NCBI RefSeq assembly: GCF_028622875.1
Contig: NZ_CP117709.1
Coordinates: forward strand, 1,736,001 to 1,800,000
DNA: 64,000 bases
Direction: 5' to 3'
Source of the DNA: Streptomyces sp. MMBL 11-1
Lineage (GTDB): Bacteria; Actinomycetota; Actinomycetes; Streptomycetales; Streptomycetaceae
Shown here piece by piece: positions 39,325-47,847 of this stretch; position 1 is the first letter of the stretch, and every line of letters starts with the position of its first letter. The notes beneath the pieces were generated by a model, which was given only the letters and a program-made list of their open reading frames with translations, had not been told where the DNA came from and did not search any database. Position numbers and translations under genes: made by a program.

Positions 39325-40353
39325 TCAGATCCGGGTCACCGAGGAGACGGGCATCATGCCGACCGGATCGTAGCGGACCGGGGCGCCGGGGTAAGGGGCG
39401 TGGATGACCTGTCCGTTGCCGACGTACATGCCGATGTGGCTGGCGTCCGCGCGGTAGGCGACCAGGTCACCGGGGAGCGCCTGGGAGAGGGGCACCATGC
39501 GGCCCGCGTAGCGCTGGGCCTGGGAGGTGCGGGGCAGGCTCACCCCGGCCTGGGCGTAGGCCCACTGCATGAGTCCGGAACAGTCGAATCCGGAGGGCCC
39601 GTTGGCGCCCCAGACGTAGGGTCTCCCGAGCGCCTGGTGGGCGGCTGCCACGGCGGACATCGCGCGGGCCGAGCCGGGGGCGACGCCGGACAGCTCGGGC
39701 GGTCCCTGGCGGCCGGAGCGGGAGACCCGGTCGAAGGTGGCGCGTTCCTCCGGCGGCAGCGAGTCGAGCAGCCGGCGGGCCTCGCGGAGCTTGGACTCGA
39801 CGGCGCGTTTGTGGCGGGTGGCGGCGGCCCGGCCGCGCTCCAGCTCGGTGAGGGCGCGGGTGGTCTCCGCGCGGGTCCGGGCGAGCCCCCGCTGGGCGTG
39901 CCGCAGCTTGTCCAGGATCATCGCCTGGCGGGCGCCGGCCCGGTCGAGGGCGGCGGCCCGCTCCAGGTAGGTGTCCGGGTCGGCGGAGAGCAGCAGGGCG
40001 AGCGCCGGGTCGATGACGCCGGTGCGGTACTGCGCGCCCGCCATCGCGCCGAGGGCGTCGCGCATCCGGTTGACGCGTTCCTGGCCCCGGGCCGTGGCGT
40101 CCTGGGCGCGGCCCGCCTCACCGCGCAGCCGGTCCACGCGCTCCCCCGCCTCGTTGAAGCGCTCGGTGGCCCGCTCGGCCTCCCCGTAGAGGCGGTCGAC
40201 GGCTGCCTTGGCGCTCTCCCGGGTCTCCTTCGGGTCGGCGCTCGCCGGGGCCCCGGTCAGCGTCGCGGCCGCGGTGGCGGCGGCCGCCGAGACGACCGTG
40301 ACCCGGACGCCTCTGGTGAAGCCGGACGGTGTGGAACGGCGATGGGACACCAC
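39325..40353 (-). CDS. NlpC/P60 cell-wall hydrolase with coiled coil (copy 1)
   Basis: A 342-residue secreted peptidoglycan peptidase. The start GTG at 40353 (VVSHRRS) was chosen by alignment with the paralogue at 40609 (VASHRR) and the upstream GGAAGGGAG. Signal peptide VTVVSAAAATAAATLTGAPASA; coiled coil residues 40-230 (ERATERFNEAGERVDRL and similar); NlpC/P60 domain from about 230 with catalytic Cys in GFDCSGLMQWAYAQAG and His in ASHIGMYVGNGQ. It has a plain promoter and no riboswitch. Clusters with copy 2 head to tail. Confidence 0.96.
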   Translation of the reverse strand: MVSHRRSTPSGFTRGVRVTVVSAAAATAAATLTGAPASADPKETRESAKAAVDRLYGEAERATERFNEAGERVDRLRGEAGRAQDATARGQERVNRMRDALGAMAGAQYRTGVIDPALALLLSADPDTYLERAAALDRAGARQAMILDKLRHAQRGLARTRAETTRALTELERGRAAATRHKRAVESKLREARRLLDSLPPEERATFDRVSRSGRQGPPELSGVAPGSARAMSAVAAAHQALGRPYVWGANGPSGFDCSGLMQWAYAQAGVSLPRTSQAQRYAGRMVPLSQALPGDLVAYRADASHIGMYVGNGQVIHAPYPGAPVRYDPVGMMPVSSVTRI

Positions 40354-40445
40354 GGGTAGCCGCACTCCCTTCCGCTGACGCGGTCGTGCGCAGCCCCTGC
40401 CGCCCGGGTCGGGCGGACGGAGTCCGGGAGCTGCGCGGCAGCCAG

Positions 40446-40474
40446 ACAGTAATCGCGCGACTACGCACCGGCAA
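40446..40474 (-). promoter_or_regulatory. Promoter of NlpC/P60 copy 1
   Basis: Minus strand: TTGCCG (40469-40474), 17-base spacer, TACTGT (40446-40451). The TSS would lie about 85 bases upstream of the GTG. Good match to a vegetative promoter. Confidence 0.65.
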
Positions 40475-40505
40475 AAGACCGCGCCGGTGGTGGCGGAAGG
40501 GTCCA

Positions 40506-40553
40506 ACGCCCCCGCCCCGCCGGTGACCTTGGTCTCCGGCGGGGCGGGGGCGT
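40506..40553 (-). terminator. Terminator of NlpC/P60 copy 2
   Basis: Perfect 18-bp stem (40506-40523 with 40536-40553), 12-base loop whose own ends GACC/GGTC can pair. It lies 55 bases after the stop codon of the copy 2 gene. Confidence 0.9.
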
Positions 40554-40608
40554 CAGTGTGGTGCGCGGCGATTCCCTCGTTCGGGCGTGCCGCGGGCGGG
40601 CCGTGACG

Positions 40609-41634
40609 TCAGATGCGGACGCCGAACTGGAAGGTGCCCATGTAGTCCATCGACTCGTAGCGGACGACGGTGCCCGGCTTCGGGGCGTGCAGGATCTGGT
40701 TGTTGCCGGCGTAGAAGCCGACGTGCGCCAGGTTGTTGAAGAAGACCAGGTCGCCCGGCTTGAGCTGGCTGCGGCCGATCTTCGTGCCGTCGTTGTGCTG
40801 GGTGAACGTGGTCCGGGTGATGGAGACGCCGGCCTGGGCGAAGGCCCACTGGGTCAGTCCGGAGCAGTCGTAGGAGGAGGGGCCCGTGCCGCCGGAGACG
40901 TACGGCTTGCCGATCTGCGTGGCGGCCGCGGCCAGGGCGGCGGCTCCGCGGCCGGACGCGGGGGCCTCGTTGCCGAGTGCGACCCGGTCGCCGGCGGCGC
41001 GGCTGGCGCGCTGCTCGTCCTTCTTCATCTTGGCGCGCTCGGCCTGGGTCAGCGTGTTCAGCAGCTGCTGGGCGTCGGCCAGTTTGCCCTGGTACTTCTT
41101 CTTGTTCTCGCCGAGCGCCTTGCGGACGTCGGCGAGGTCGCCGAGCTTGCCCTGGGCTTCCTGGCGCTGCTGGGCGAGGGTGCGCTGCTTGGCTTGGATC
41201 TTCTGCAGCGACTCCGTCTGCTTGACCGTCAGCTGGTCGAGCGCGGAGGCCTGGTCGAGGAAGCTGTCCGGGTCCGAGGCGAGGAAGAGGGCCACGGAGG
41301 GGTCGATGCCGCCGGAGCGGTACTGCGCGGTGGCGATCGAACCGAGTTCGGTGCGCAGCGTGTTGAGCTCGGCCTGGCCGCGGGCGACCTTGTCCTGGAG
41401 CGCGTCGACTTCCTTCTTCAGGTTGTCCTGTCGCTCCTTGGCCCCGTTGTACTTCTCGGTGGCCGCCTCGGCCTCGTGGTAGAGCTTGTCGACCTTCGCC
41501 TTGACTTCGCTCTTGCTCGGCTTGGGGTCGGCGTGGGCGGCCTGGGAGGTCAGGGCCACGGCCGCGGCGGCGGTCGCGGTGAGCACGGTCACGCGGGTGC
41601 GGCTCGGCTGCTTGGGACGACGGTGGGACGCCAC
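40609..41634 (-). CDS. NlpC/P60 cell-wall hydrolase with coiled coil (copy 2)
   Basis: A 341-residue paralogue of the preceding gene. Signal peptide VTVLTATAAAAVALTSQAAHA; long coiled coil (residues 35-215) with Lys/Glu/Gln heptads (TEKYNGAKERQDNLKKEVDA); NlpC/P60 domain with catalytic Cys in SSYDCSGLTQWAFAQAG and His in LAHVGFYAGNNQILHA. GTG start lies after AGGAGC. Unlike copy 1 it is preceded by a long structured 5' region that fits a c-di-AMP riboswitch, tying its expression to osmotic or cell-wall signalling. Confidence 0.96.
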   Translation of the reverse strand: MASHRRPKQPSRTRVTVLTATAAAAVALTSQAAHADPKPSKSEVKAKVDKLYHEAEAATEKYNGAKERQDNLKKEVDALQDKVARGQAELNTLRTELGSIATAQYRSGGIDPSVALFLASDPDSFLDQASALDQLTVKQTESLQKIQAKQRTLAQQRQEAQGKLGDLADVRKALGENKKKYQGKLADAQQLLNTLTQAERAKMKKDEQRASRAAGDRVALGNEAPASGRGAAALAAAATQIGKPYVSGGTGPSSYDCSGLTQWAFAQAGVSITRTTFTQHNDGTKIGRSQLKPGDLVFFNNLAHVGFYAGNNQILHAPKPGTVVRYESMDYMGTFQFGVRI

Positions 41635-41644
41635 GAAGGCGAGC

Positions 41645-41768
41645 TCCTTCTTCCTCAGAGCCGCCTACCGGGCTGTGGGGGAAAGAATCCCCGGCTCCGT
41701 GCACATGACGGACTCGGCGGTTCCTTCGCCGTCACCCCCAGTGGGTGATCAACCGTGCGAAGGTTCGA
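41645..41768 (-). ncRNA. Probable c-di-AMP (ydaO-yuaA) riboswitch
   Basis: The 5' untranslated region of the NlpC/P60 copy 2 gene is about 130 bases long and highly structured. On the minus strand it contains TGACGGCGAAGGAACCGCC, GAGTCCGTC pairing back to GACGG, GGAGCCGGGGATTCTTTCCCC and CCGGTAGGCGGCTC. These strings, the size and the NlpC/P60 gene match the actinobacterial ydaO motif, as upstream of Streptomyces rpfA. I cannot verify the aptamer consensus without a covariance search. Confidence 0.65.
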
Positions 41769-41774
41769 GGCCTG

Positions 41775-41804
41775 ACCCTAGTGACCATCCTGTGATCAGT
41801 TCAA
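41775..41804 (-). promoter_or_regulatory. Promoter of the riboswitch/NlpC transcript
   Basis: Minus strand: TTGAAC (41799-41804), 18-base spacer, TAGGGT (41775-41780). The start would fall near 41768, directly at the 5' side of the riboswitch candidate. Confidence 0.7.
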
Positions 41805-41926
41805 ATCCTCACAGGATTTTTCTCGTCACACCAGGCACTTCTTTACTCTCACCCCACCGCGTGTAGCGGCGACTTGACGGTACGTTCCCAGAAAACCGGC
41901 ATGCCACACATGTCGAGCATATTCCG

Positions 41927-43288
41927 CTAGACGCGCGAAAGGCGTTTGAGGAGCAAGACGGACGCGACCGGTCGCGCGCCGGCCTTGGCCACGCCGTCCG
42001 CCACCTCCCGGTCGGTGGAGACGACCACCACGGGCCGCCCCGGCGGTTCCGCGCGGGCCAGTTGACGGATCAGCTCGTCCGCCGTGACCCCGGCCTTGCT
42101 GAACAGCACCCGTACGCCCCGGGGCGGGGCCAGCAGCACCGGGGCTGCCAGTTCGGCCCCGTCGAAGACACAGGTCATCTCGGCGCCGGTCTGCGCCGCG
42201 AGCACCGAGAGCCCGCCCAGCAGCCGCAACCGCTGCTTCTCCAGCGGCATCTGGGGATAGCCGGTCTTGGTGACGTTGTAGCCGTCCACGATGAGGTGGG
42301 CCTGCGGCAGCGCCAGCAGTTGGTCGAGCAGCGCCGGGTCGGTCTCGGAAAGGGCCCTGGCGGCAATGTCCTTGGGGGACATCCGGCCGGGCTCCACCGC
42401 GTCCACGGTGTCGGCGGGATGCGTCGTCGCCGGGGGGAGCGCCAGCTCCCGCCGCAGCCCCGAGGCCGCGTCCAGCACGGTGTCCAGGAGCAGCCGCAGC
42501 CGCATGTCCTCCACCGATCGGCCCTCCCGGGCGGCCCGGCGGCTCGCCTCCAGGGCCGCCTCGGCCTCCCCCAGCCGCCCCTTGAGCCGGCGCGACTCGC
42601 TCTCCGCGGCGGAGAGCTGGGCGGCCGACTCGGCGCGTACGGCCTCGGCCTCGGCGGCGCCGCGGCGCAGGGCGGCCTCGCCGCGCTTCACCTCGCTCAG
42701 GGCGCTGCGCAGCTTGCGATGCAGCGACTCGGTCTCCTTGCGGGCCGCATCCAGCTCGGTGCGCAGCCGCTCGGTCTCGGCGCGGGTGTGGGCACGGGCC
42801 CGCTCCAGCTCCTCGCGCAGATGGTCCCGTTCCCGACGGGTCTCCTCGTCGGCCCGTTCCGCGTCGGCGCGCTGGACCTCCTCGCCGGCCGATTCGACCA
42901 GCTTGACCCAGCCCACCGGGCGCAGCACGTAGGCGGCGGCGGCCACGTCGAGGGGATCGGCGGCGGCGGGCGGCGAGCCGGCTTCCAGCGCGCCGGTCAG
43001 CTCGGGCTGGGACTGGCCGAGCCGCTCACCGATGCGCTGCCGGAAGACGGCGTCGCTCTCCAGCGCGGCGGCCATCGCGTTCCCCGCGAACTTCGCTCGC
43101 CGGGTCGGCGTGAACCGGGCGTACTGCCGTAGCTGGGCGGGCAGTTCGGCGACGGTCAGCCCGCCGAAGGCGTCCGAGACCAGCGCGACGACCCGCCGTC
43201 GCACACCCTCGGGCAGCGGACGGCCGAGCGCCTCTGCACCGCCGTCGGCCTCATCGGCCGGTCCGGCGCCGCTGGTCGGCTGATCCAC
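41927..43288 (-). CDS. NYN-domain (YacP-like) RNA-binding/nuclease protein with coiled coil
   Basis: A 453-residue protein. N-terminal helical domain (residues 20-130), then a long Arg/Glu/Ala coiled coil (about 135-265) and a C-terminal NYN/PIN-like domain from about residue 315: AHLIVDGYNVTKTGYP, LGGLSVLAAQTGAEMTCVFDG, and VVVVSTDREVADGVAKAGARP with three acidic residues of the presumed metal site. The family suggests RNA processing; biochemical function is not known. ATG start. It is the last gene before a long intergenic stretch. Confidence 0.9.
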   Translation of the reverse strand: MDQPTSGAGPADEADGGAEALGRPLPEGVRRRVVALVSDAFGGLTVAELPAQLRQYARFTPTRRAKFAGNAMAAALESDAVFRQRIGERLGQSQPELTGALEAGSPPAAADPLDVAAAAYVLRPVGWVKLVESAGEEVQRADAERADEETRRERDHLREELERARAHTRAETERLRTELDAARKETESLHRKLRSALSEVKRGEAALRRGAAEAEAVRAESAAQLSAAESESRRLKGRLGEAEAALEASRRAAREGRSVEDMRLRLLLDTVLDAASGLRRELALPPATTHPADTVDAVEPGRMSPKDIAARALSETDPALLDQLLALPQAHLIVDGYNVTKTGYPQMPLEKQRLRLLGGLSVLAAQTGAEMTCVFDGAELAAPVLLAPPRGVRVLFSKAGVTADELIRQLARAEPPGRPVVVVSTDREVADGVAKAGARPVASVLLLKRLSRV

Positions 43289-43328
43289 CGTCCGTCACCC
43301 CATAGATGTGTGATGGGTGCGCTCCCTC

Positions 43329-43571
43329 TCAGGAAGCGGCACCCGGCCTGTCCACCAGTTCGATCTGGTCCACCGCGTTGCACCAACGACAGCGGACCGA
43401 CTCGATGGTCTCACTGACGACCTCCCGCTCCTCGACACTCGACTCACCGGCCAGGTCGAGGTGCACGTACTCCACGACCTTGGAGGAGCGGGTCACATCG
43501 AAGCGCGTGAGATTGCCGCACAGCGTGCAGCGCCAGCGCGTCCCGTCCGTCGGCAGGGGAACCGTCGTCAT
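43329..43571 (-). CDS. Small zinc-ribbon protein
   Basis: An 80-residue protein with two CxxC pairs, WRCTLCGNLTRFDV near residue 14 and VRCRWCNAVDQIE near residue 60, which should bind one zinc in a ribbon fold. The middle is acidic (EEREVVSETIES). ATG start, on the same strand and upstream of the NYN gene. Conserved small proteins of this type are common in Streptomyces; function unknown. Confidence 0.8.
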   Translation of the reverse strand: MTTVPLPTDGTRWRCTLCGNLTRFDVTRSSKVVEYVHLDLAGESSVEEREVVSETIESVRCRWCNAVDQIELVDRPGAAS

Positions 43572-43765
43572 CGTTGCGTCCTCTTTCGTCGTCTCCAGGA
43601 GCCCGCGCCGGGCGCGCCGCCGCGACTCCGCCTGTCTACGTCAAGGATCTCGCGGTGCGCCGTCGAACTGCGGAAGTCCTGGCGTAACCCTACGGCCTCG
43701 CGTACGGGCACCGGCACGGCGAGGCGCTCCCTCCCGCTTCCCCACCGGTACGTCATGCTCTGTCC

Positions 43766-44521
43766 ATGATCGAGTGGCGGCAGGCCGACTGGCGGACCAC
43801 GGCCGGAAGGATCCGGGACGCGGCGCTGTCGAGCGGCGCCCCGGTCACCTACGGACTGATCGGCGCCTGCGGCGTGATCTTCCTGATCAGCCCGCTGTCC
43901 GGGTTCGGCGGTGCCGCCCATCGGAGCGAGGACGCGCTGCTCGCCGCGCAGGCGGGGTACTTCGAGCGGTGGGGGGTGATCCCCGCCGACCTGTGGGAGG
44001 GGTCGGCGCACGCGCTGATCACACCGTTCACGGCGCTGTTCGTGCACGGCAGCTGGCTGCACCTGCTGGGGAACCTGTTGTTCCTGTACGTGTTCGGCGC
44101 GATGGCCGAGGAGCGCATGGGCCGGGTGCGGTTCGCCCTGTTCTACGTGGGCTGCGGCTATGTGGCCCTGGCCTGCTACGCGGCGGCGCACGCGGACTCC
44201 GAGCAGACGCTGGTCGGGGCGTCGGGGGCGATCTCCGCGGTGCTCGGGGCGTTCCTGTACCTGTTCCCCAGGACCCGGGTGACCAGCCTGTTCCCGTTTC
44301 TCTTCTTCCTGCCGCTGCGCTTCCCCGCCTGGATCGTGCTGGCCTTCTGGTTCGGGCTCCAGTGGGCGGCGGCGCAGGGGGCGGGCAGCGGCCCCGGGGT
44401 GGCGTATCTGGCGCATGTGGCGGGCTTCGCGGCCGGGTTCCTCTACGCCTGGGGACGTTATGGGCGTACGGCTAGAGTGAAGGTTCCAGCCACGGCCACC
44501 GAGGGAGACAGCCAGCCGTGA
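43766..44521 (+). CDS. Rhomboid-family intramembrane serine protease
   Basis: A 251-residue membrane protein with about six hydrophobic segments. The GxSG motif GASGAISAVLGAF holds the catalytic Ser, and His in YLAHVAGFAAGFLYAWG completes the dyad. The N-terminal loop HGSWLHLLGNLLFLYVFG contains the conserved HxxxN. It cleaves transmembrane substrates inside the membrane; none is identified. The 3' end overlaps the RAM gene by four bases. Confidence 0.95.
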   Translation: MIEWRQADWRTTAGRIRDAALSSGAPVTYGLIGACGVIFLISPLSGFGGAAHRSEDALLAAQAGYFERWGVIPADLWEGSAHALITPFTALFVHGSWLHLLGNLLFLYVFGAMAEERMGRVRFALFYVGCGYVALACYAAAHADSEQTLVGASGAISAVLGAFLYLFPRTRVTSLFPFLFFLPLRFPAWIVLAFWFGLQWAAAQGAGSGPGVAYLAHVAGFAAGFLYAWGRYGRTARVKVPATATEGDSQP

Positions 44522-44799
44522 TCACCGCGATCGTGCTCATCAAGACCAGCGTGGACCGGATTCCGGAGATCGCCGAGGCCATCGCCGCGCTGGACAGCGT
44601 CAGCGAGGTCTTCTCCGTCACCGGCACCCACGACCTGATCGCCATGGTCCGTGTCGCCAGGCACGACGACCTCGCCGACGTCATCCCCGGCCGGATCAGC
44701 AAGATCCCGGGCGTCGAGGGCACCGACACCCACGTGGCGTTCCGTACGTACTCCCAGCACGACCTGGAAGCGGCCTTCTCCATCGGCCTCGACGTGTAG
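44518..44799 (+). CDS. Stand-alone Lrp/AsnC ligand-binding (RAM) domain protein
   Basis: A 93-residue protein: VLIKTSVDRIPEIAEAIAAL, VFSVTGTHDLIAMVRVARHD, GVEGTDTHVAFRTYS. This is the RAM effector domain of Lrp/AsnC regulators without the DNA-binding part. Such proteins bind amino acids and form oligomers, and may modulate full-length Lrp proteins. GTG start after GGGAGA. A TAGAGT (44473-44478) inside the rhomboid gene could provide an extra promoter. Confidence 0.93.
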   Translation: MITAIVLIKTSVDRIPEIAEAIAALDSVSEVFSVTGTHDLIAMVRVARHDDLADVIPGRISKIPGVEGTDTHVAFRTYSQHDLEAAFSIGLDV

Positions 44800-44820
44800 G
44801 CGCGGGCGCCACCGGCGACG

Positions 44821-44865
44821 CGCCTCGGCCGGGGACAGGCAGCGGGCCTGTCCCCGGCCGAGGCG
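44821..44865. terminator. Strong terminator between convergent genes
   Basis: Perfect 20-bp stem (44821-44840 with 44846-44865), 5-base loop, followed by TTTCATC on the + strand. It separates the RAM gene from the convergent PLP-enzyme gene and probably serves both. Confidence 0.95.
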
Positions 44866-44882
44866 TTTCATCAGGACGTGTC

Positions 44883-46262
44883 TCAGAGCCGGGCGGCTTC
44901 GCCCCGGTCCGGGACGCAGCGGCCGTCCTCGGTCCGGTAGCTCCACCGGGCGCCCTCGCGGACCAGCTCGGAGACCGCGCGCAGGAAACGGTCGATGTGC
45001 TCGTCGGGCGTACCGGCGCCGAAGCTGACGCGGATCGCGTTGAGCGAGCTTTCACCCGGCTCGGCCTCCGGCGCGCCGCACTCGCCCGGGTCCTGCGGGT
45101 CGCTGCCGAGCAGGGTGCGCACCAGCGGGTGGGCGCAGAAGAGGCCGTCGCGCACGCCGATGCCGTACTCGGCGGAGAGGGCGGCGGCGAAGTGCGAGCT
45201 GTTCCAGCCGCGCACCACGAAGGAGATGACGCCGACCCGGGGGGCGTCGTCGCCGAACAGGGAGAGCACCCGCACCTCGGGCACCTCGGCGAGCCCCTCG
45301 CGGACCCGGCTCACCAGCTCCTGCTCCCGGGCGACCAGGCCCTCGAAGCCCGCTTCCGTCAGGGCCTTGCAGGCGGAGGCGATGGAGTAGACGCCGATGA
45401 CATTGGGCGAACCGGCCTCGTGACGGGCGGCCGTGGTGTGCCAGTCGACGTCCACGCCGCCGTCGGCGCGCCGGGCGACCGTGCGGGACGCGCCGCCGCC
45501 GGCGAGGTACGGCTCCGCCGCCCGGAGCCAGTCGGCGCGGCCGGCCAGGACCCCGGAGCCGAAGGGCGCGTACAGCTTGTGGCCGGAGAACGCGACCCAG
45601 TCGACGTCCAGTTCGGCGATGTCCACGGGGTGGTGCGGGGCCAGCTGGGCGGCGTCGAGCACGATGCGGGCGCCGTGCGCGTGGGCGGCGGCGGCCAGTT
45701 CCCGTACCGGCCACAGCTCGCCGGTCACGTTGGACGCGCCGGTGACGCAGACGAGGGCGGGGCCGTAGGGGTCGCGGTCGGCGAGCGCGCGCTCCAGGGT
45801 CTCGACGGCCTGGGCCGGGGTGCGGGGCGCGTCGAGGTAGGTGACCCGGGCGTCGCGCCAGGGCAGCAGGGACGCGTGGTGCTCGGTCTCGTACACGAAG
45901 ACCTGGCAGTCGGCGGGGAGCGCGGAGGCCAGCAGGTTGAGGGAGTCGGTCGTGGAGCGGGTGAAGACCACCTGGTCCTCCGCGCGGCAGCCGAGGAACT
46001 CCGCGACCGTGCGGCGGCTGTTCTCGAAGAGGTCGGTGGAGAGCTGGGAGAGGTAGCCGGCGCCGCGGTGGACGCTGCCGTAGTACGGGGCGTACGCCGC
46101 GACGTCGTCCCAGACCCGCTGGAGGGCCGGGGCGCTGGCGGCGTAGTCGAGCGCGGCGTAGGTGACCTCACCACCGGTGACGAGCGGGACGGTGACGTTC
46201 TGCCCCAGAACGGGCAACGGGGCACAAACCGACGGGTCGAGGGCAGCGGTGGGGACAGACAT
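44883..46262 (-). CDS. Class V aminotransferase/cysteine desulfurase-like PLP enzyme behind a SAM-IV riboswitch
   Basis: A 459-residue fold-type I PLP enzyme. Pyridoxal Lys in AFSGHKLYAPFGSG; other active-site features include TRSTTDSLNLLAS, ETEHHASLLPWRD (stacking His), VTGASNVTGELWPV and VLDAAQLAPHHPVD (Asp/Gln). A Cys typical of desulfurases lies in DGLFCAHPLVRTLLG, though not in the usual IscS context. Upstream is a complete SAM-IV riboswitch, so the enzyme belongs to sulfur or methionine metabolism. The precise reaction cannot be read; it is not adjacent to Fe-S genes. Confidence 0.9.
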   Translation of the reverse strand: MSVPTAALDPSVCAPLPVLGQNVTVPLVTGGEVTYAALDYAASAPALQRVWDDVAAYAPYYGSVHRGAGYLSQLSTDLFENSRRTVAEFLGCRAEDQVVFTRSTTDSLNLLASALPADCQVFVYETEHHASLLPWRDARVTYLDAPRTPAQAVETLERALADRDPYGPALVCVTGASNVTGELWPVRELAAAAHAHGARIVLDAAQLAPHHPVDIAELDVDWVAFSGHKLYAPFGSGVLAGRADWLRAAEPYLAGGGASRTVARRADGGVDVDWHTTAARHEAGSPNVIGVYSIASACKALTEAGFEGLVAREQELVSRVREGLAEVPEVRVLSLFGDDAPRVGVISFVVRGWNSSHFAAALSAEYGIGVRDGLFCAHPLVRTLLGSDPQDPGECGAPEAEPGESSLNAIRVSFGAGTPDEHIDRFLRAVSELVREGARWSYRTEDGRCVPDRGEAARL

Positions 46263-46437
46263 GGCGAACTCCCGTAACAGGCAGGCGAAATCCGTGCGCC
46301 GGCAGTACGCGGCAGCGCAGGGGGAAGAAAAAAGGATGCGCGGAAGGAGGGCGTTCAGCCCTAGCGCATTCGCTTGCTCACAGAAGGCTCCCTAGGGACC
46401 AGGACCCCGGGGGCTGGCATCCGCTGGATGCCGAGGG
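46263..46437. other. Leader region between SAM-IV aptamer and PLP gene
   Basis: About 175 bases of untranslated leader on the minus strand. It includes the hairpin-forming GGGCTGAACGCCC region near 46345-46365 and a pyrimidine tract (CCTTTTTTCTTCCCCC) at 46319-46335 that could be the U-rich part of a riboswitch-controlled terminator. The gene starts just after GGGAGTTCGCC. Confidence 0.5.
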
Positions 46438-46554
46438 GCCCGCGCTTGCCGCAGACCTCGCTGCCTGCGGCCTGGTCTTCACCCGGGGCACCCCGCCACG
46501 GACGGAGGGTTGCCGGACAGCGGGCCGGGGCCGTAGTCGCTGTCACTCATGACC
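46438..46554 (-). ncRNA. SAM-IV riboswitch
   Basis: The minus strand reads GGTCATGAGTGACAGC, then GGCCCCGGCCCGCTGTCCGG, GCAACCCTCC, GCGGGGTGCCCCGGGTGA, AGACC and finally GCGGCAAGCGCGGGC. These pieces match the SAM-IV consensus that I recall, including the terminal GGCAAGCGCGG pseudoknot segment. It should switch off the class V PLP enzyme gene when SAM is high. Confidence 0.93.
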
Positions 46555-46590
46555 TGCGCAGCATCTTGCCATATGTGCGCACACGCGCAA

Positions 46591-46619
46591 GGGCGCGGTC
46601 CGGCATCCGGACCGCGCCC
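46591..46619 (-). terminator. trpD terminator
   Basis: Perfect 13-bp stem (46591-46603 with 46607-46619, GGGCGCGGTCCGG/CCGGACCGCGCCC) and a 3-base loop, 41 bases after the trpD stop codon. Confidence 0.85.
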
Positions 46620-46659
46620 CGCGTCACACCGTGTGCCCCGGAGGCTTCTCCGCGGCGCG

Positions 46660-47724
46660 TCAGGCGTTGCTGGCCGCCACCCAGCGCTCCAGGGCCCGCT
46701 TGGCGGCTCCGGAGTCGATGGCCTCGGCCGCGACGAGGATCTTCGCCGCGAGCTGTTCGGTCAGCGTGCCGGGGCCCGGGTCCAGGGCCACCAGGGCCGC
46801 CGCCGAGTTGAGCAGCACCGCCTCCCGTACCGCGCCGCCCTCGCCGTCCAGCAGGCGGCGGGCCACATCGGCGTTGTACGAGGCGTCGGCGCCGCGCAGC
46901 GCCTCGACGGGGACGATGGGCAGCCCGACGTCGCGCGGGTCGAAGGGCTCCTCGCGGACCACGCCGTCGCGCACCACCCAGACCCGGGAGGTCGCGGTGG
47001 TGGTCAGCTCGTCGAGGCCGTCGTCACCGCGGAAGACCAGGGACGAGTTGCCCCGGTCGGCCAGCACACCCGCGACGATGGGCGCCATCCGGGCGTCGGC
47101 GACGCCGACCGCCTGGGCGCGGACCTGGGCCGGGTTGGTGAGGGGGCCCAGGATGTTGAACGTGGTCTGCGCGCCGAGTTCCTTGCGGGCCTTGGCGGCG
47201 TACCGCAGGGCGGGGTGGAACTTCACGGCGAAGCAGAAGGTGATGCCCGCCGCTTCGGCGACCTCGACCACCCGCCGCGGGGTCAACTCCAGGTTGACGC
47301 CGAGCTTCTCCAGCACGTCGGAGGAGCCGCTCGCGGAGGAAGCGGCCCGGTTGCCGTGCTTGACGACCTTCGCACCGGTGCCGGCGATGACGATCGCGGA
47401 CATGGTCGAGATGTTGACCGTCCTGGCGAGGTCGCCGCCGGTGCCGACGATGTCGACGGTGCGGCCCGGCACGTGGATGGTGTTGGCGTGGGTGTACATC
47501 GCGCGGACCAGGCCGGTGACCTCGTCGACGGTCTCGCCCTTGGCCCGCAGCGCGACGGCGAACCCGGCGATCTGGGCGTCGGTGGCCTCGCCGCTCATGA
47601 TGCGGTCCATGGCCCACGCGGTCTCCTCGGAGCTGAGGTTCTCGCCGCGCAGGAGGGGGTTCAGGAGGCCGGGCCAGGAACGGTCCGCCACGCTGTCGCC
47701 GCCGCTCGGGGTCACAACGTTCAT
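46660..47724 (-). CDS. trpD: Anthranilate phosphoribosyltransferase
   Basis: A 354-residue enzyme of the second tryptophan step, joining anthranilate to PRPP. Motifs: [19 protein letters not shown] (PRPP-binding Gly-rich loop, here GTGGD), [34 protein letters not shown] and [11 protein letters not shown]. It lies 26 kb from trpEG, and is not near other trp genes. The first residues ([10 protein letters not shown]) are long compared with E. coli. A terminator lies on each side. Confidence 0.97.
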   Translation of the reverse strand: MNVVTPSGGDSVADRSWPGLLNPLLRGENLSSEETAWAMDRIMSGEATDAQIAGFAVALRAKGETVDEVTGLVRAMYTHANTIHVPGRTVDIVGTGGDLARTVNISTMSAIVIAGTGAKVVKHGNRAASSASGSSDVLEKLGVNLELTPRRVVEVAEAAGITFCFAVKFHPALRYAAKARKELGAQTTFNILGPLTNPAQVRAQAVGVADARMAPIVAGVLADRGNSSLVFRGDDGLDELTTTATSRVWVVRDGVVREEPFDPRDVGLPIVPVEALRGADASYNADVARRLLDGEGGAVREAVLLNSAAALVALDPGPGTLTEQLAAKILVAAEAIDSGAAKRALERWVAASNA

Positions 47725-47792
47725 GGTCCGCTCCAGGGTCCACAGCCGGTCAGGAAAGTTGGCTCCACCCTATCCAGCCGGAGGGACCGCGA

Positions 47793-47823
47793 AGAGCCCC
47801 GTCCATCGAATGGACGGGGCTCT
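47793..47823 (-). terminator. Terminator of the ctaE-qcrCAB operon
   Basis: Perfect 14-bp stem (47793-47806 with 47810-47823, AGAGCCCCGTCCAT/ATGGACGGGGCTCT) and a 3-base loop, 25 bases after the qcrB stop codon. Confidence 0.92.
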
Positions 47824-47847
47824 CACGGTGGCGACCGTTTCAGGCGA

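Noticed and set aside
46361..46546. A 61-codon frame inside the SAM-IV leader
   Set aside because: It lies entirely within the riboswitch structure, starts inside the P1 arm, and has no motif or homologue that I recognise.
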